In this document: one piece after another, positions 8,428 through 17,741 of the stretch
Layout of the letters: every line of letters starts with the position of its first letter
Position numbering within the stretch: the stretch's first letter is position 1
NCBI RefSeq assembly: GCF_000444995.1
Contig: NC_022041.1
Span: 532,001 to 596,000 of the forward strand
DNA: 64,000 nt
DNA from: Paracoccus aminophilus JCM 7686
GTDB taxonomy: Bacteria; Pseudomonadota; Alphaproteobacteria; Rhodobacterales; Rhodobacteraceae
Direction: 5' to 3'
The notes under the pieces: model-generated
Database searches by the model: none
What the model was told of the DNA's origin: nothing
The model's input: only the letters and a program-made list of their open reading frames with translations
Made by a program: the position numbers and the translations under genes

Positions 8428-10053
8428 ATGACCATTCTCAACCGCCTGCCGCTTCTGGTGATCCTTGCCGGGATCGGCACGGCCCTGATGCTGATCCCGG
8501 CGAGCTATGCCGCGGTTTTGGGGCAGGAAAAGCTCGCCGATATCTTCCGCATGTCGGCCTTGGTGCTGATGGTGCTGATCGTCGTGACTGGCATCGCCAG
8601 CGCCGCCGCGCCGCGCGGCGACACCACGCGCACGCTTTTGCTGACGGTGATCGGGGTGATGACCATCCTGCCCGCGCTTTTTGCCGTGCCGGTGATGGTC
8701 GCGCTGCCCGATACCGGCTTTTTCAACGCCTGGTGGGAGATGGTCTCTTGCCTGACCACCACCGGCGCCTCGCTTTACTCCCCCGACCGCGTCGCCGAGC
8801 CGCTGCATCTGTGGCGCGGTATCGTCGGCTGGATGGGCGGGCTCTTCATCCTCGCCTCGGCCACCGCGATCCTCGCGCCCTTGCGCATCGGCGGTTTCGA
8901 GCTGATGTCGGATGCTTATGGTGAGGACAGCCGCAGGCAACGCGCAGCCGCCCGCGCCGGAGGCCGTGCGAGCGGACAGAGCTTTTCCTCCTCCCCCGCC
9001 TTCAACACCGAGCTCATCGATCCGGTCAGCCGGGTCTTGCGCATCGGCAAGACCGTGCTGCCGATCTATGCCGTGCTGACGCTGGCATTGTGGATCATCC
9101 TTCTGATGCTGGGCGATCCCGGCCTTGTCGCGCTGATGCGAGCGATGGGCACGATCTCGACCAGCGGGATCACGCCTCTGGGCGCGGGCACCGGGCAATA
9201 TAGCGGGCTTGGCGGCGAGGTCGTGGTCGTGCTTTTCATGCTGCCCGCGCTGTCGCGCCGGTTCTGGCCGGGCGGGGGCGAGCTGCGCGCAAGCGAGCTC
9301 TGGCGCGACGACCCAGAGCTGCGGCTGGCGGCTCTGGTGGTTCTCGGCGTGGCTTTCGTGCTGTTCGCGCGCCATTTCATCGGCGCAGTCGAGATCAGCC
9401 GCAACCAGCCGGAGGATCTGCGCTCGAGCTTCGACAGCGCGCTGGTCGCAGGCTGGGGCGGGCTTTTCAATGCGCTGAGCTATCTCACCACCACCGGCTG
9501 GAACTCGGGCTCTTGGCAGGGCGCGCGCAGTTGGTCGGGGCTGACCTCGCCGGGGCTGATCCTCGCGGGGCTGGCCATGATGGGCGGAGGGGTCGCGACG
9601 GCGGCGGGGGGCGTGAAGCTTTTGCGGATCTATGCGCTTCTTGCTCATGCCGAGCGCGAGATGGAAAAGCTGATCCATCCGAATTCCGTCGCGGGCGGGG
9701 GCCGGATGGCGCGGCGGCTGCGCACCGAGGGCGCGTTTCTCGCCTTCATCTTCTTCATGCTGTTCGCGATCTCGATTGCCGTGGTCGTCGCGCTGATCTC
9801 GCTGCAACGGATCGAGTTCGAAAGCGCGACCATTCTGGCGGTCTCGGCGCTCACGAACACCGGCCCGCTCGCCGGCGCGATCCCGCTGACGCCGACCTTC
9901 GAGGGCAGCGCGGGGGCTGCTGGCGCGCCTTGGGCGGGCTGGGCCGGGCTGCCGGATTTCACCAAGGCGGTGCTTGCGGGCGCGATGATTGTCGGGCGGA
10001 TCGAGACACTTGCGATCCTCGCGCTCTTCAACCCCGAAATCTGGCGGCGTTGA
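8428..10053 (+). CDS. trkH: Trk potassium uptake channel subunit TrkH
   Basis: A 541-residue inner-membrane protein of the SKT/TrkH superfamily. The four selectivity-filter loops can be seen as SCLTTTGASLYS, GTISTSGITPLG, SYLTTTGWNSG and SALTNTGPLAG, each with the conserved glycine. The N-terminus starts with a hydrophobic helix (about residues 8-30). ATG 8428 is preceded by GGAGG. An insert of about 20 residues near 170-190 (RRQRAAARAGGRASGQ region) is charged and probably cytoplasmic. It forms the K+ uptake system with TrkA. Confidence 0.95.
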   Translation: MTILNRLPLLVILAGIGTALMLIPASYAAVLGQEKLADIFRMSALVLMVLIVVTGIASAAAPRGDTTRTLLLTVIGVMTILPALFAVPVMVALPDTGFFNAWWEMVSCLTTTGASLYSPDRVAEPLHLWRGIVGWMGGLFILASATAILAPLRIGGFELMSDAYGEDSRRQRAAARAGGRASGQSFSSSPAFNTELIDPVSRVLRIGKTVLPIYAVLTLALWIILLMLGDPGLVALMRAMGTISTSGITPLGAGTGQYSGLGGEVVVVLFMLPALSRRFWPGGGELRASELWRDDPELRLAALVVLGVAFVLFARHFIGAVEISRNQPEDLRSSFDSALVAGWGGLFNALSYLTTTGWNSGSWQGARSWSGLTSPGLILAGLAMMGGGVATAAGGVKLLRIYALLAHAEREMEKLIHPNSVAGGGRMARRLRTEGAFLAFIFFMLFAISIAVVVALISLQRIEFESATILAVSALTNTGPLAGAIPLTPTFEGSAGAAGAPWAGWAGLPDFTKAVLAGAMIVGRIETLAILALFNPEIWRR

Positions 10054-10160
10054 TTTGAGGTCACGCATTTTGTTTGACTGATACAGCCCGCCTTGCAAGG
10101 CTGGATTGGCTAACGTAGATGTTCACAAAACAAAACCAAGAATCCGGGAGGGTGTCATTC

Positions 10161-10394
10161 ATGGCCGGTGACAAGCAAAATCTGCAAGACGCATTTCTGA
10201 ACCATGTGCGCAAAGCCAAGGTTCCGGTCACGATCTTCCTGATCAACGGCGTCAAATTGCAGGGTGTCATCACCTGGTTTGACAATTTCTGTGTGCTTTT
10301 GCGTCGTGATGGCCAATCGCAACTGGTCTACAAACATGCGATCTCGACGATCATGCCGGGCCAGCCGATCAGCCTTTACGAAGGCGAGGACTGA
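10161..10394 (+). CDS. hfq: RNA chaperone Hfq
   Basis: A 77-residue Sm-like hexameric RNA chaperone that pairs small RNAs with mRNAs. It has the Sm1 motif (VFL-type: [19 protein letters not shown]) and the Sm2 signature YKHAISTI. I chose ATG 10161 because GGGAGGGT sits about 8 bases upstream and [14 protein letters not shown] is the typical alphaproteobacterial N-terminus; an upstream in-frame ATG at 10119 would add 14 atypical residues. It ends directly against hflX with no spacer, the conserved hfq-hflX pairing. Confidence 0.97.
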   Translation: MAGDKQNLQDAFLNHVRKAKVPVTIFLINGVKLQGVITWFDNFCVLLRRDGQSQLVYKHAISTIMPGQPISLYEGED

Positions 10395-11702
10395 TTGTCC
10401 GACAATAACGAGACGCGGGCCCTGCCGACGCGGGCCTATGTCCTCCATCCCGATCTGGGAAATTCGCGCACCCGCCGCTCGCCCGAGCTTGCGCTTGAGG
10501 AGGCGGTGGCGCTGGCCCATGCTCTTCCCGCGATCACCGTCGAGGGGGCCGAGGTCGTTCGCCTGCGCACGCCCGAGGCCGGGATGCTCTTTTCCAAGGG
10601 CAAGCGCGAAGAGGTCGCCCAGCATCTGAAGGCCGTCGCCGATGGCGAAGGCGCAGAGCTGGTCCTGATCGACGGGCCGGTCACCCCGGTGCAGCAGCGC
10701 AATCTGGAAAAGGAATGGGGGGTCAAGATCCTTGACCGCACCGGCCTGATCCTCGAAATTTTCGCCGACCGCGCCCAGACCCGGGAAGGCGTCTTGCAGG
10801 TCGAGCTGGCCGCTTTGGCCTATCAGCGCACCCGGCTGGTCCGCGCCTGGACCCACCTCGAGCGTCAGCGCGGCGGGCTTGGCTTCGTCGGCGGCCCCGG
10901 CGAGACCCAGATCGAGGCCGACCGTCGCGCCATTGATGAGCAGATGACGCGCCTGCGCAGGCAGCTGGAAAAGGTCGTGCGCACGCGCGAGCTGCACCGG
11001 CGCTCGCGCGCGAAGGTGCCCTATCCAATCGTGGCGCTGGTTGGCTATACCAACGCCGGAAAATCGACACTGTTCAATAAGTTGACCGGGGCCGAGGTCG
11101 TGGCGAAAGATCAGCTTTTCGCGACGCTAGACCCGACGATGCGCCAGATGCGGCTGCCCTCGGGGCGCAGGGTGATCTTGTCGGATACGGTGGGTTTCAT
11201 CTCGGATCTGCCGCACGAGCTGGTCGCGGCCTTCCGCGCCACGCTGGAAGAGGTGCTGGAAGCCGATCTGATCCTGCATGTCCGCGACATCAGCCATCCC
11301 GAGACCGAAGAGCAAGCGGGCGATGTCGGCGAGATCCTCGACGGGCTTGGCGTTGACGAGGATGTCGCGCTGATCGAGGTCTGGAACAAGATCGACGCAC
11401 TCGGCCCCGAAACCCGCGCCGCGCTGTTGCGCACCGATGCGCGGACCGAAGGGGTGCAGGCGGTCAGCGCGCTCTCGGGCGAGGGGATCGACGCGCTGTT
11501 GCAAACGGTCGATAGCGTGCTGACCAAGGCGCTCGACGATCCGATCCATGACTCGGTGGTCGAGCTTTCGCATGGCGACGGCCGCCGCCGCGCCTGGCTG
11601 CATGAGCAAGGCGTGGTGACGAGCGAGCGCCCGACCGCAAGCGGCGTGCGGCTGCAAGTGCGCTGGACCGAGCGTCAGGAAAACACGTTTAACGCGCTTT
11701 GA
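10395..11702 (+). CDS. hflX: GTPase HflX
   Basis: A 435-residue ribosome-associated GTPase that splits stalled ribosomes in related bacteria. The HflX N-terminal domain carries the glycine-rich segment ERQRGGLGFVGGPGETQIE. The G domain begins with the G1 motif GYTNAGKST at 217-225, and shows DTVGFI (G3) and NKID (G4). The start is a TTG immediately after the hfq TGA. No separate ribosome site is evident, so translation is probably coupled to hfq. A weak GC hairpin follows the stop, at the junction with the convergent kinase gene. Confidence 0.95.
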   Translation: MSDNNETRALPTRAYVLHPDLGNSRTRRSPELALEEAVALAHALPAITVEGAEVVRLRTPEAGMLFSKGKREEVAQHLKAVADGEGAELVLIDGPVTPVQQRNLEKEWGVKILDRTGLILEIFADRAQTREGVLQVELAALAYQRTRLVRAWTHLERQRGGLGFVGGPGETQIEADRRAIDEQMTRLRRQLEKVVRTRELHRRSRAKVPYPIVALVGYTNAGKSTLFNKLTGAEVVAKDQLFATLDPTMRQMRLPSGRRVILSDTVGFISDLPHELVAAFRATLEEVLEADLILHVRDISHPETEEQAGDVGEILDGLGVDEDVALIEVWNKIDALGPETRAALLRTDARTEGVQAVSALSGEGIDALLQTVDSVLTKALDDPIHDSVVELSHGDGRRRAWLHEQGVVTSERPTASGVRLQVRWTERQENTFNAL

Positions 11703-11726
11703 AGGCGCGCCCTTTCGGGGGCGTGC

Positions 11727-12662
11727 TCAGGGCTGCCCGCGCGCAAGCTCATCCGCCCAAGGCGGATTGGCGCCACTGCGCGAGACGGTGAGCGCGGCGG
11801 CTTTGATGCCAAGCGTCAAAGCCGCGCGCAGGTTGGTCTCATTAAGCGCGATCTGACCCGGCGCGGCCCCCCTTCGCCCCAGCGCGCCCGACTGGCGGAG
11901 CGCGGCCAGCACGCCCGCATTGAACGTATCGCCCGCGCCAATCGTATCCGCGACCTCAACCGGCTGCGCGGGCAGGCTGAGACAGCCGCCCGCCCACCAG
12001 ACCTCGGCCCCCGCCGCGCCGAGCGTGCGGAAGATCGCCTTCGGGCCTTTCGCCAGAAGCGAGGTCATCAGCTCTTCGGGGGGCGTATCGGGCCAGAGCC
12101 AGTCGATATCGTCCTGCGACAGTTTCACCAGATCCGCGAGCGCGATCAGCCGATCTAGTCTGGCGCGGTAGCTGGGTATTTCCGTGATGAAGAAAGGGCG
12201 GATGTTGGGATCGATCATCACCGGGATCCCGAGGGCATGAGCACATTCTGCGAGGGTCTCGATCGTGGTGCCGCAGGGCTCGGGGACGAGGCTGATGCCG
12301 CCGATGAAGAGGGCGGCGGTGCTCGCGGGCAGCACGGGGAGGTCGCTTTGCGCGAAGAGGCGCCCGGCCGAGCCCTCATCATAGAAGGAATAGCGCGCCT
12401 CGGTCCCCGTCAGGGTGACGAAGGCGAGCGTGGTGGGGCGGTCGGTGCGCGGGCAGAGGCGGGTCTCGACCCCGGCGGTATGAAGGGGGGCGAGCAGCGC
12501 CTCCCCGAAAGGGTCGGTCGAGATCGGCCAAAGATAGGCGGTGGGCTCGGCCATGCGGCCCAAGGCGATGGCGGTGTTATAGACCGCGCCGCCGGGCAGC
12601 GGCGTGAAGCCCGTGGGCGAGGGCACCATGTCGATCAGCGATTCGCCTGCGCAGAGGATCAT
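11727..12662 (-). CDS. PfkB-family carbohydrate kinase (fructokinase-like)
   Basis: A 311-residue ribokinase/PfkB-fold sugar kinase. The N-terminal motif GGAVYNTAIALGRM and the C-terminal anion-hole signature DTIGAGDTFNAGVLAAL, with the catalytic Asp in GAGD, are both present. Length and motifs suit fructokinase, but the sugar cannot be fixed from sequence. It starts 10 bp after the zinc-ribbon gene and is probably the last gene of the telA unit. Its role there is unclear, and it may simply have been appended. It converges with hflX across a 24-bp gap. Confidence 0.85.
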   Translation of the reverse strand: MILCAGESLIDMVPSPTGFTPLPGGAVYNTAIALGRMAEPTAYLWPISTDPFGEALLAPLHTAGVETRLCPRTDRPTTLAFVTLTGTEARYSFYDEGSAGRLFAQSDLPVLPASTAALFIGGISLVPEPCGTTIETLAECAHALGIPVMIDPNIRPFFITEIPSYRARLDRLIALADLVKLSQDDIDWLWPDTPPEELMTSLLAKGPKAIFRTLGAAGAEVWWAGGCLSLPAQPVEVADTIGAGDTFNAGVLAALRQSGALGRRGAAPGQIALNETNLRAALTLGIKAAALTVSRSGANPPWADELARGQP

Positions 12663-12672
12663 CGGCGCGGGC

Positions 12673-13959
12673 TCATGGCGCAGGGGGCTGGGCGCGCGCC
12701 GGGAGCTCGAGCGTGATCGCGGCGGCGGTCGTCTCGGGCTCGGCGCTGCGCGCTTGGGTCGCGAGCATCACACCGGCGACGAGGATCAGGCCGAGCAGGA
12801 TGGCGAAGGCGATCTTCCAGATCGAATAGGGCCGCTCGCCCTGCACCCGACCGGACTGGCCGTTGACCACGAAGCGGTAGGAGGTGTTGTTGTAGCGATA
12901 GGCGGCGGTCCAGACCGGCAGCATGATATGTTTGAAGGTCTCGCTCGAGAAATCCGATTGCAGCGTCTCGATGCGTTGGACATTGCCGCCGATGTCGCGG
13001 CGCGCATCCATCGCAATCACCCCTGCCATTTCCTCGCGCGCGATCTGATGGCCATCCGAGAGCGCGATCGTATAGCCCTCGGCCATGAAGCCCGCGAGAT
13101 ATTCCGGGCGGTAGCTCGCGAGATGCGAGAGGTCCCAAGGCGCGAGCGCATCGGTAATCCGGCGCGGCAGCGAGCTCGAGGCCAGGACCAGCACGTCGTT
13201 GAAATGGCGCGAGATTCTGCCGCTGACCGAGGTCCAGCGGATTTTCTGGACCTGACGCGGGACCTGCTGGCGCTTGCCGTTGACCTCCATCGTCACCCAT
13301 TCGGTCTCGTAGTAATAATCCCCGCGCTGGCCGGAATAGACCGAGCGGCTGTCGGCGTCGAAGGTCCAGAAGGGCGAGTAGATCCCGCTCATCCGTCGCC
13401 CGCGCTTGGCATAGGCGGTGAGCCCCGAAGGCGCGAACCACAGCCCTTTCATCCAGGCGTCGAGTGCGGTGCGCGCCTGTGCCTCGGTGATGAGGAAGGG
13501 CAGCACGCCTTGCGGTTTTAGCTGTCGCGAGATGCCGGTGTCGGTCACCACCGGGGTGGCGCAGAAGGGGCAGGTCGAGGCGGTTTGCTCGGATGTGACC
13601 TCGATCTTCGCGCCGCAATTCGGGCAGGAGAGCGTCTTGATCTGTTCGGTCAGGTCGCTGTTCTGGTCAAGCCGCAGGCCCTTTTCGAGCGGGATTTCTT
13701 CAAGCTCGGGGGCTTTGCGACCGGCGTCCCATTGGATGGCGCGGCCGGTTTGGCCGCCGGTCTCCGGGTCGTCGCGAATGGCCTCATCGCCCCAGGGGCC
13801 GCCGGTCGATTGCCGGGCCGGGGCCCGCGCGGGGCCGGGGCCGATGTCCTGGACATGGCCGCAATAGGGGCAGGTGAGCTTTTGCTGGCCGGGCGAGAAG
13901 GCGAGGCTCGCGCCGCAATTGTCGCAGGGATAGCGGTATTCGGTCGGAGGCGTGGGCAT
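12673..13959 (-). CDS. double zinc-ribbon membrane-anchored protein (YdjG-like)
   Basis: A 428-residue protein with two N-terminal zinc ribbons (CDNCGASL...CPYCG about residues 13-34 and CPNCGAKI...CPFC about 111-132). A long beta-rich central domain contains YYYET and FDADSR segments, and one C-terminal transmembrane helix spans about 383-400. Such proteins are often misannotated as 'primosomal protein N-like' because of the ribbons; no helicase motif is present. Next to an SPFH/GYF_2 gene and a telA gene, it resembles B. subtilis YdjG of the ydjFGHI envelope-stress operon. Biochemical function is unknown. Confidence 0.75.
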   Translation of the reverse strand: MPTPPTEYRYPCDNCGASLAFSPGQQKLTCPYCGHVQDIGPGPARAPARQSTGGPWGDEAIRDDPETGGQTGRAIQWDAGRKAPELEEIPLEKGLRLDQNSDLTEQIKTLSCPNCGAKIEVTSEQTASTCPFCATPVVTDTGISRQLKPQGVLPFLITEAQARTALDAWMKGLWFAPSGLTAYAKRGRRMSGIYSPFWTFDADSRSVYSGQRGDYYYETEWVTMEVNGKRQQVPRQVQKIRWTSVSGRISRHFNDVLVLASSSLPRRITDALAPWDLSHLASYRPEYLAGFMAEGYTIALSDGHQIAREEMAGVIAMDARRDIGGNVQRIETLQSDFSSETFKHIMLPVWTAAYRYNNTSYRFVVNGQSGRVQGERPYSIWKIAFAILLGLILVAGVMLATQARSAEPETTAAAITLELPARAQPPAP

Positions 13960-14015
13960 GGGGATGGCCGGGCGAGAGGGGACGGCGTCAGGCGGCCGTC
14001 CCGCAGGGCAAGGGA

Positions 14016-15194
14016 TCAGGCGCCGGTTTTCGGCGCGGGCGGAACCGGAGGCAGCGGCGGCGGTGTCGCGGCAAAGAGCCGGGCGAGCTCGGCGATCTCA
14101 TGCGCGGGCTGCCAGCCGTCCTGACCGGGGGTCCAGACGAGGGTGTCGCGGGTGAGGCGGCCTTCGCCTTGCAGCCGCTCGAGCTCGGTGGGCGCGAAGG
14201 GGCCGCTGGCCTGACCGTCGAGCGCGAGATGCCAGACCTTGGCGGGCTGGGGGATCGGCGGCGGGGTGACGGCGGTCGAAGGGGGCTGGGCTGGCGGTTG
14301 GGCGGGTGGCGTTGCAGGCTGGGGCGCGGCGCCCCATGAGCCTTGCAGCATCCCGCCAGCCATGCCCATGCCCATTGCGGCGCCCATGCCGGCGCCGAGG
14401 CCCGCGCCCATGCCGCCGGGCTGGGTCGAGGCGTTCAGCATCGCCTCGGAGGCGGCATATTGGCCAAAGCGGTTCAGATCGCCGACGATGCCCATCGAGG
14501 TGCGCTTGTCGAGCATCTTTTCCACCTCATCGGGCAGGCTGATGTTCTCGATATAGAATTCGGGCAGGGTGAGGCCGTATTGGCTGATCGTCGGCGCGAT
14601 GGCCTTGGCGACCAGACCGCCGAGCTCTTGCGTATTGCCCGCCATGTCGAGCACCGGGATGCCCGAACCTGCGATCATGCGGGAAAACTCTTGCACGATG
14701 ATGTTGCGCAGCTGGTCGCTGATGTCATCGCTGGTGAAATGGCCGTCGGTGCCCACGATCTCGCGCATGAAGACGGCGGGATCGGTCACGCGCATCGAAT
14801 AGGTGCCGAAGGCGCGAAGGCGGACCGGGCCGAATTCCGGGTCGCGCAGGATGATCGGATTTTTCGTGCCCCATTTCAGATCGTTGAAGCGGGTGGTGTT
14901 GACGAAATAGATTTCCGACTTGAAGGGCGAGCGGAAGCCGTGATCCCAGTGCTGAAGCCGGGTCAGGATCGGCATGTTGTTGGTTTCGAGCATGTAAAGG
15001 CCCGGACCGAAGACATCGGCGAGCTGGCCTTCATGGATGAAGACCGCCGCCTGACCTTCGCGCACGGTCAGCTTCGCGCCGTATTTGATCGCATGGCCGA
15101 CGGTCGGGAAGCGGTAGACCATCGTGTCGCGGGTGTCGTCGGTCCATTCGATGACATCGATGAACTCGCCGGACAGGAAATCGAAAATGGCCAT
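14016..15194 (-). CDS. SPFH-domain protein with C-terminal GYF_2 domain (YdjI-like)
   Basis: A 392-residue protein. Residues about 25-245 form an SPFH/Band-7-like domain (VREGQAAVFIHEGQLADVFGPG opening) with a helical stalk. A Gly/Met-rich stretch follows at about 262-290, then a Pro-rich linker. A GYF_2 domain lies at about 320-368 (WHLALDGQASGPF...WTPGQDGWQPA). This matches the 'virion core protein/YdjI' family, which assembles on membranes with PspA- or TelA-linked partners. ATG 15194 has GAGGA just upstream. No signal peptide or membrane helix is seen, so membrane attachment would need its neighbours. Confidence 0.82.
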   Translation of the reverse strand: MAIFDFLSGEFIDVIEWTDDTRDTMVYRFPTVGHAIKYGAKLTVREGQAAVFIHEGQLADVFGPGLYMLETNNMPILTRLQHWDHGFRSPFKSEIYFVNTTRFNDLKWGTKNPIILRDPEFGPVRLRAFGTYSMRVTDPAVFMREIVGTDGHFTSDDISDQLRNIIVQEFSRMIAGSGIPVLDMAGNTQELGGLVAKAIAPTISQYGLTLPEFYIENISLPDEVEKMLDKRTSMGIVGDLNRFGQYAASEAMLNASTQPGGMGAGLGAGMGAAMGMGMAGGMLQGSWGAAPQPATPPAQPPAQPPSTAVTPPPIPQPAKVWHLALDGQASGPFAPTELERLQGEGRLTRDTLVWTPGQDGWQPAHEIAELARLFAATPPPLPPVPPAPKTGA

Positions 15195-15284
15195 GGGGTC
15201 CTCGCAAGGGGCTGGGCGGATGCCCGTCAGACGGATAAGCCTTCCCGGACCTGCGGGGTTCCGTCAAGGTCCGGGGCGCTTGGT

Positions 15285-16391
15285 TCAGCTTGCGCCAGCC
15301 GCGGTGGCGACAAGCGCGGGCGTGTTCTGATATTCGGCGGCAAGCAGCTCTGTGGCGATCTGGGTCAGGACCGGGCGGGCTTCGGCCTCGGACATGCCGG
15401 GGCGCAGGCGCGGATCATAGAGCATTTTCAGCAGCAGCTCGTCATGGCGGGTCAGAAGCGCGAATTCCTCGTCATCATTGAAGATCGAGGGGCGCGCGGT
15501 CGGGCTGTCATTGGCCAGACCCAGCCCCTGCGACAATTCTTCGTGATAGCACGAGATCCGCATCTTCTGCGGCAGCTCCGAACGGATCAGCGCCACGGCC
15601 TGCACATAATGCGCCGATTTGCCGCGCGAATAGGCGAAGACCGTGCAGTAGTTCTGCGGCGCGAGATCGGCCAGGGCCTGCACATCCGCCGCAGGAATGC
15701 CCGGCACCAGCGCATTGAGGCGCGGCCCGAAGGCGCGGCGCTCGTCTTCCGAGAGGATCAGGACGTGGAAATTGCCCTGACCTTCGGTGACCGAGACCGG
15801 ATGGCCCGAGACCTGTTGCAGCCGTGAAGCATAGGCCGCGATATCCTTGCGATCGCGGGCGCGCTGGACCGGGTTGACCGAGGCGCCATAGGTGATGTCC
15901 ATGCGCACCGGCACTTCCCAGCGGCGCAAGGGCGCGGGGGTGGCGCGGGGGATGAGCTTGCCGCCCTCGCGGCTATATTCGTCGTAAAGCGCGACCTCGA
16001 CGAAATTGTTGACCAGCTGCTCGACCGTCAGAGGTCCAAGCGCGCTGCCGTCATCGGTGCGCATCTTGCCCTTTTGCAGCAGGGCATCCTGAATATTGGC
16101 CAGATAGCCGCGCATGTTCTGGCTGGCCGGGGTGGCCGCAGCCGCTTGGGCGGCGGCATTCGCGGCCTTGGTGTCGGCGGCGCGCTGACGGCGCAAGGCG
16201 GCCTTATCGAGCGCGGTCGTATTCGGGCGCGGAGCGGGGGCGGCCGCGGTGATCGGCGCACTGGCCGTCGTCGCGGGATTGTCAGAGCAGGCCGAGACCA
16301 GCGCCACGCCAAGGCAGGCGGCGATCAGGGAGGGGCGGAGCCTGCCGGCGCGAACCGGCAGGGCCAAAGGCAGGGAGAGAGTCTGGGTCAC
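15285..16391 (-). CDS. DUF2927 lipoprotein
   Basis: A 368-residue predicted lipoprotein. A hydrophobic signal ending in the lipobox LVSAC puts the modified Cys at 35, followed by an Ala-rich linker to about residue 95. The C-terminal DUF2927 domain carries the family signature SCYHEELSQGLGLANDS (Cys281, His283, Glu284) and a trailing FNDDEEFALLTRHDELLL. The start is a GTG overlapping the telA stop (GTGA at 16388-16391), so it is coupled to telA. Function is unknown. The HEELSQ stretch resembles a degenerate metallopeptidase motif without a second His. Confidence 0.8.
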   Translation of the reverse strand: MTQTLSLPLALPVRAGRLRPSLIAACLGVALVSACSDNPATTASAPITAAAPAPRPNTTALDKAALRRQRAADTKAANAAAQAAAATPASQNMRGYLANIQDALLQKGKMRTDDGSALGPLTVEQLVNNFVEVALYDEYSREGGKLIPRATPAPLRRWEVPVRMDITYGASVNPVQRARDRKDIAAYASRLQQVSGHPVSVTEGQGNFHVLILSEDERRAFGPRLNALVPGIPAADVQALADLAPQNYCTVFAYSRGKSAHYVQAVALIRSELPQKMRISCYHEELSQGLGLANDSPTARPSIFNDDEEFALLTRHDELLLKMLYDPRLRPGMSEAEARPVLTQIATELLAAEYQNTPALVATAAGAS

Positions 16392-17590
16392 GATCGCGAA
16401 TTGCCCGCGTTTTGAGGGATTTGGCGTGCCTGAGAGGCGGAGAGGGTTTTCTTGAGCTCGGCCTCCATCGCCTGCAGATCCTGCTCGGCGGCGGCGCGGC
16501 GGGTCTTGCCTTCATCGGCGATGCGCAGGCTGTCCTCGATCGTCGCGATCAGCTCGGCATTGGCGGTCTTGACCGCTTCGATGTCGAAGACGCCGCGCTC
16601 CATCTGGGTGCGGATGGTCTGGTTCGCCTGACGCAGGTTCTTGGCATTGGCGGTCAGCAGATCATTGGTCAGATCGTTGGCCTGTTTCACCGCCTGCGCC
16701 GCTTCCGACGACCGCTGGATGGTCACCGCCTGCGCCAGCTGGGTTTCCCACAGCGGCACGGTATTGACCAAGGTCGAGTTGATCTTGGTGACCAGCGACT
16801 TGTCGTTTTCCTGAACCAGCCGGATCGAGGGCAGCGATTGCATCGTCACCTGACGGGTCAGCTTGAGATCATGGACGCGGCGTTCCAGATCGTCGCGGGC
16901 CGAGCGCAGATCGCGCAGCTCTTGCGCGCCCATCACCTGTTCGTTTTCCGGCAGGGCCTGAATGGCGGCTTCCTTGGCCGGGATCTCGGTCGTGTCGATT
17001 TCCTTCAGCTTTTCCTCGCCCGCCGCGATGTAAAGCGCGAGCTCGTCATAGAAGGCCAAGGTGCGGTCATAGAGCACATCAAGCGATTTGATGTCCTTCA
17101 AAAGCGTGTGCTGGTGCTGGTCGAGATCCATCGAGATCTTGTCGATCTGGCTTTGCACATTCTCGTAATTGGCAACGAATTTCGCGAAGGGCGCGGCGCG
17201 GCCGGTCAGACGCTCCCACCAGCTGCGCTGGCGGCGCACATCGAGTTCCGAGGCGGAAAAGCCGCGGATGGTCGAGACGATGCTGCGCAGGGATTCACCC
17301 GCCGGGCCGACATCCTTGTTCTTCACATCGGCGAGCATCGCCTGGCTGATCTCTTGCAGCTCATTTTGCGCGCGCGCGCCGAAATGAATGATCGAGCCGG
17401 TGTCCTTCATGTCGAGCTCGGAAATGCGTCTGCGGATTTCCTCGGCAGCGGGTAGATCGGCCTTGGCGAGCGGGACGACCTCGGTCGACGGCTCGGGCAG
17501 GATGGTGGCGGTGACGTTCTGGATTTCGTCAAGCGCGGCCTGAGCGTTGCGCTGCGTTTCGGTGGTCATCCGATTGTTCCCTTCTGCCAT
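16388..17590 (-). CDS. telA: toxic anion resistance protein TelA family
   Basis: About 400 residues, largely helical, with the TelA domain through most of its length (SWWERLTGRAAPFAKFVANYENVQSQIDKI core). I use the Met at 17590 (MAEGNNRM); a start at 17569 (MTTETQ) or an upstream one at 17605 is possible. TelA was first linked to tellurite resistance, but the family is now seen as part of membrane/envelope stress modules with SPFH and PspA proteins. It is the first gene of the five-gene minus-strand unit and is divergent from fabF across about 150 bp. Confidence 0.87.
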   Translation of the reverse strand: MAEGNNRMTTETQRNAQAALDEIQNVTATILPEPSTEVVPLAKADLPAAEEIRRRISELDMKDTGSIIHFGARAQNELQEISQAMLADVKNKDVGPAGESLRSIVSTIRGFSASELDVRRQRSWWERLTGRAAPFAKFVANYENVQSQIDKISMDLDQHQHTLLKDIKSLDVLYDRTLAFYDELALYIAAGEEKLKEIDTTEIPAKEAAIQALPENEQVMGAQELRDLRSARDDLERRVHDLKLTRQVTMQSLPSIRLVQENDKSLVTKINSTLVNTVPLWETQLAQAVTIQRSSEAAQAVKQANDLTNDLLTANAKNLRQANQTIRTQMERGVFDIEAVKTANAELIATIEDSLRIADEGKTRRAAAEQDLQAMEAELKKTLSASQARQIPQNAGNSRS

Positions 17591-17741
17591 AAGCGGCCCA
17601 AACAATAGGCCGAATCAACGTCAGTTCAACGACAGGGCGCAAGCGAAAAGTTTGGTGTTGCGCTCTTGCCGCCGCCTCGACGTTGCGCGCCCACGGGCTC
17701 ACGTGTAGAAACTGCGGATCGAACCGCAGGAAGGAACACTA

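Noticed and set aside
10119..10160. An N-terminal extension of Hfq
   Set aside because: The Shine-Dalgarno GGGAGGGT fits ATG 10161, and known Hfq proteins start there.
10054..10160. A promoter before hfq
   Set aside because: TTGCAA with TAGATG at 17 bp is a weak match and no other support was found.
12673..13959. Primosomal helicase PriA-like protein
   Set aside because: Only the zinc ribbons are shared. Walker and helicase motifs are absent and a C-terminal membrane helix is present.
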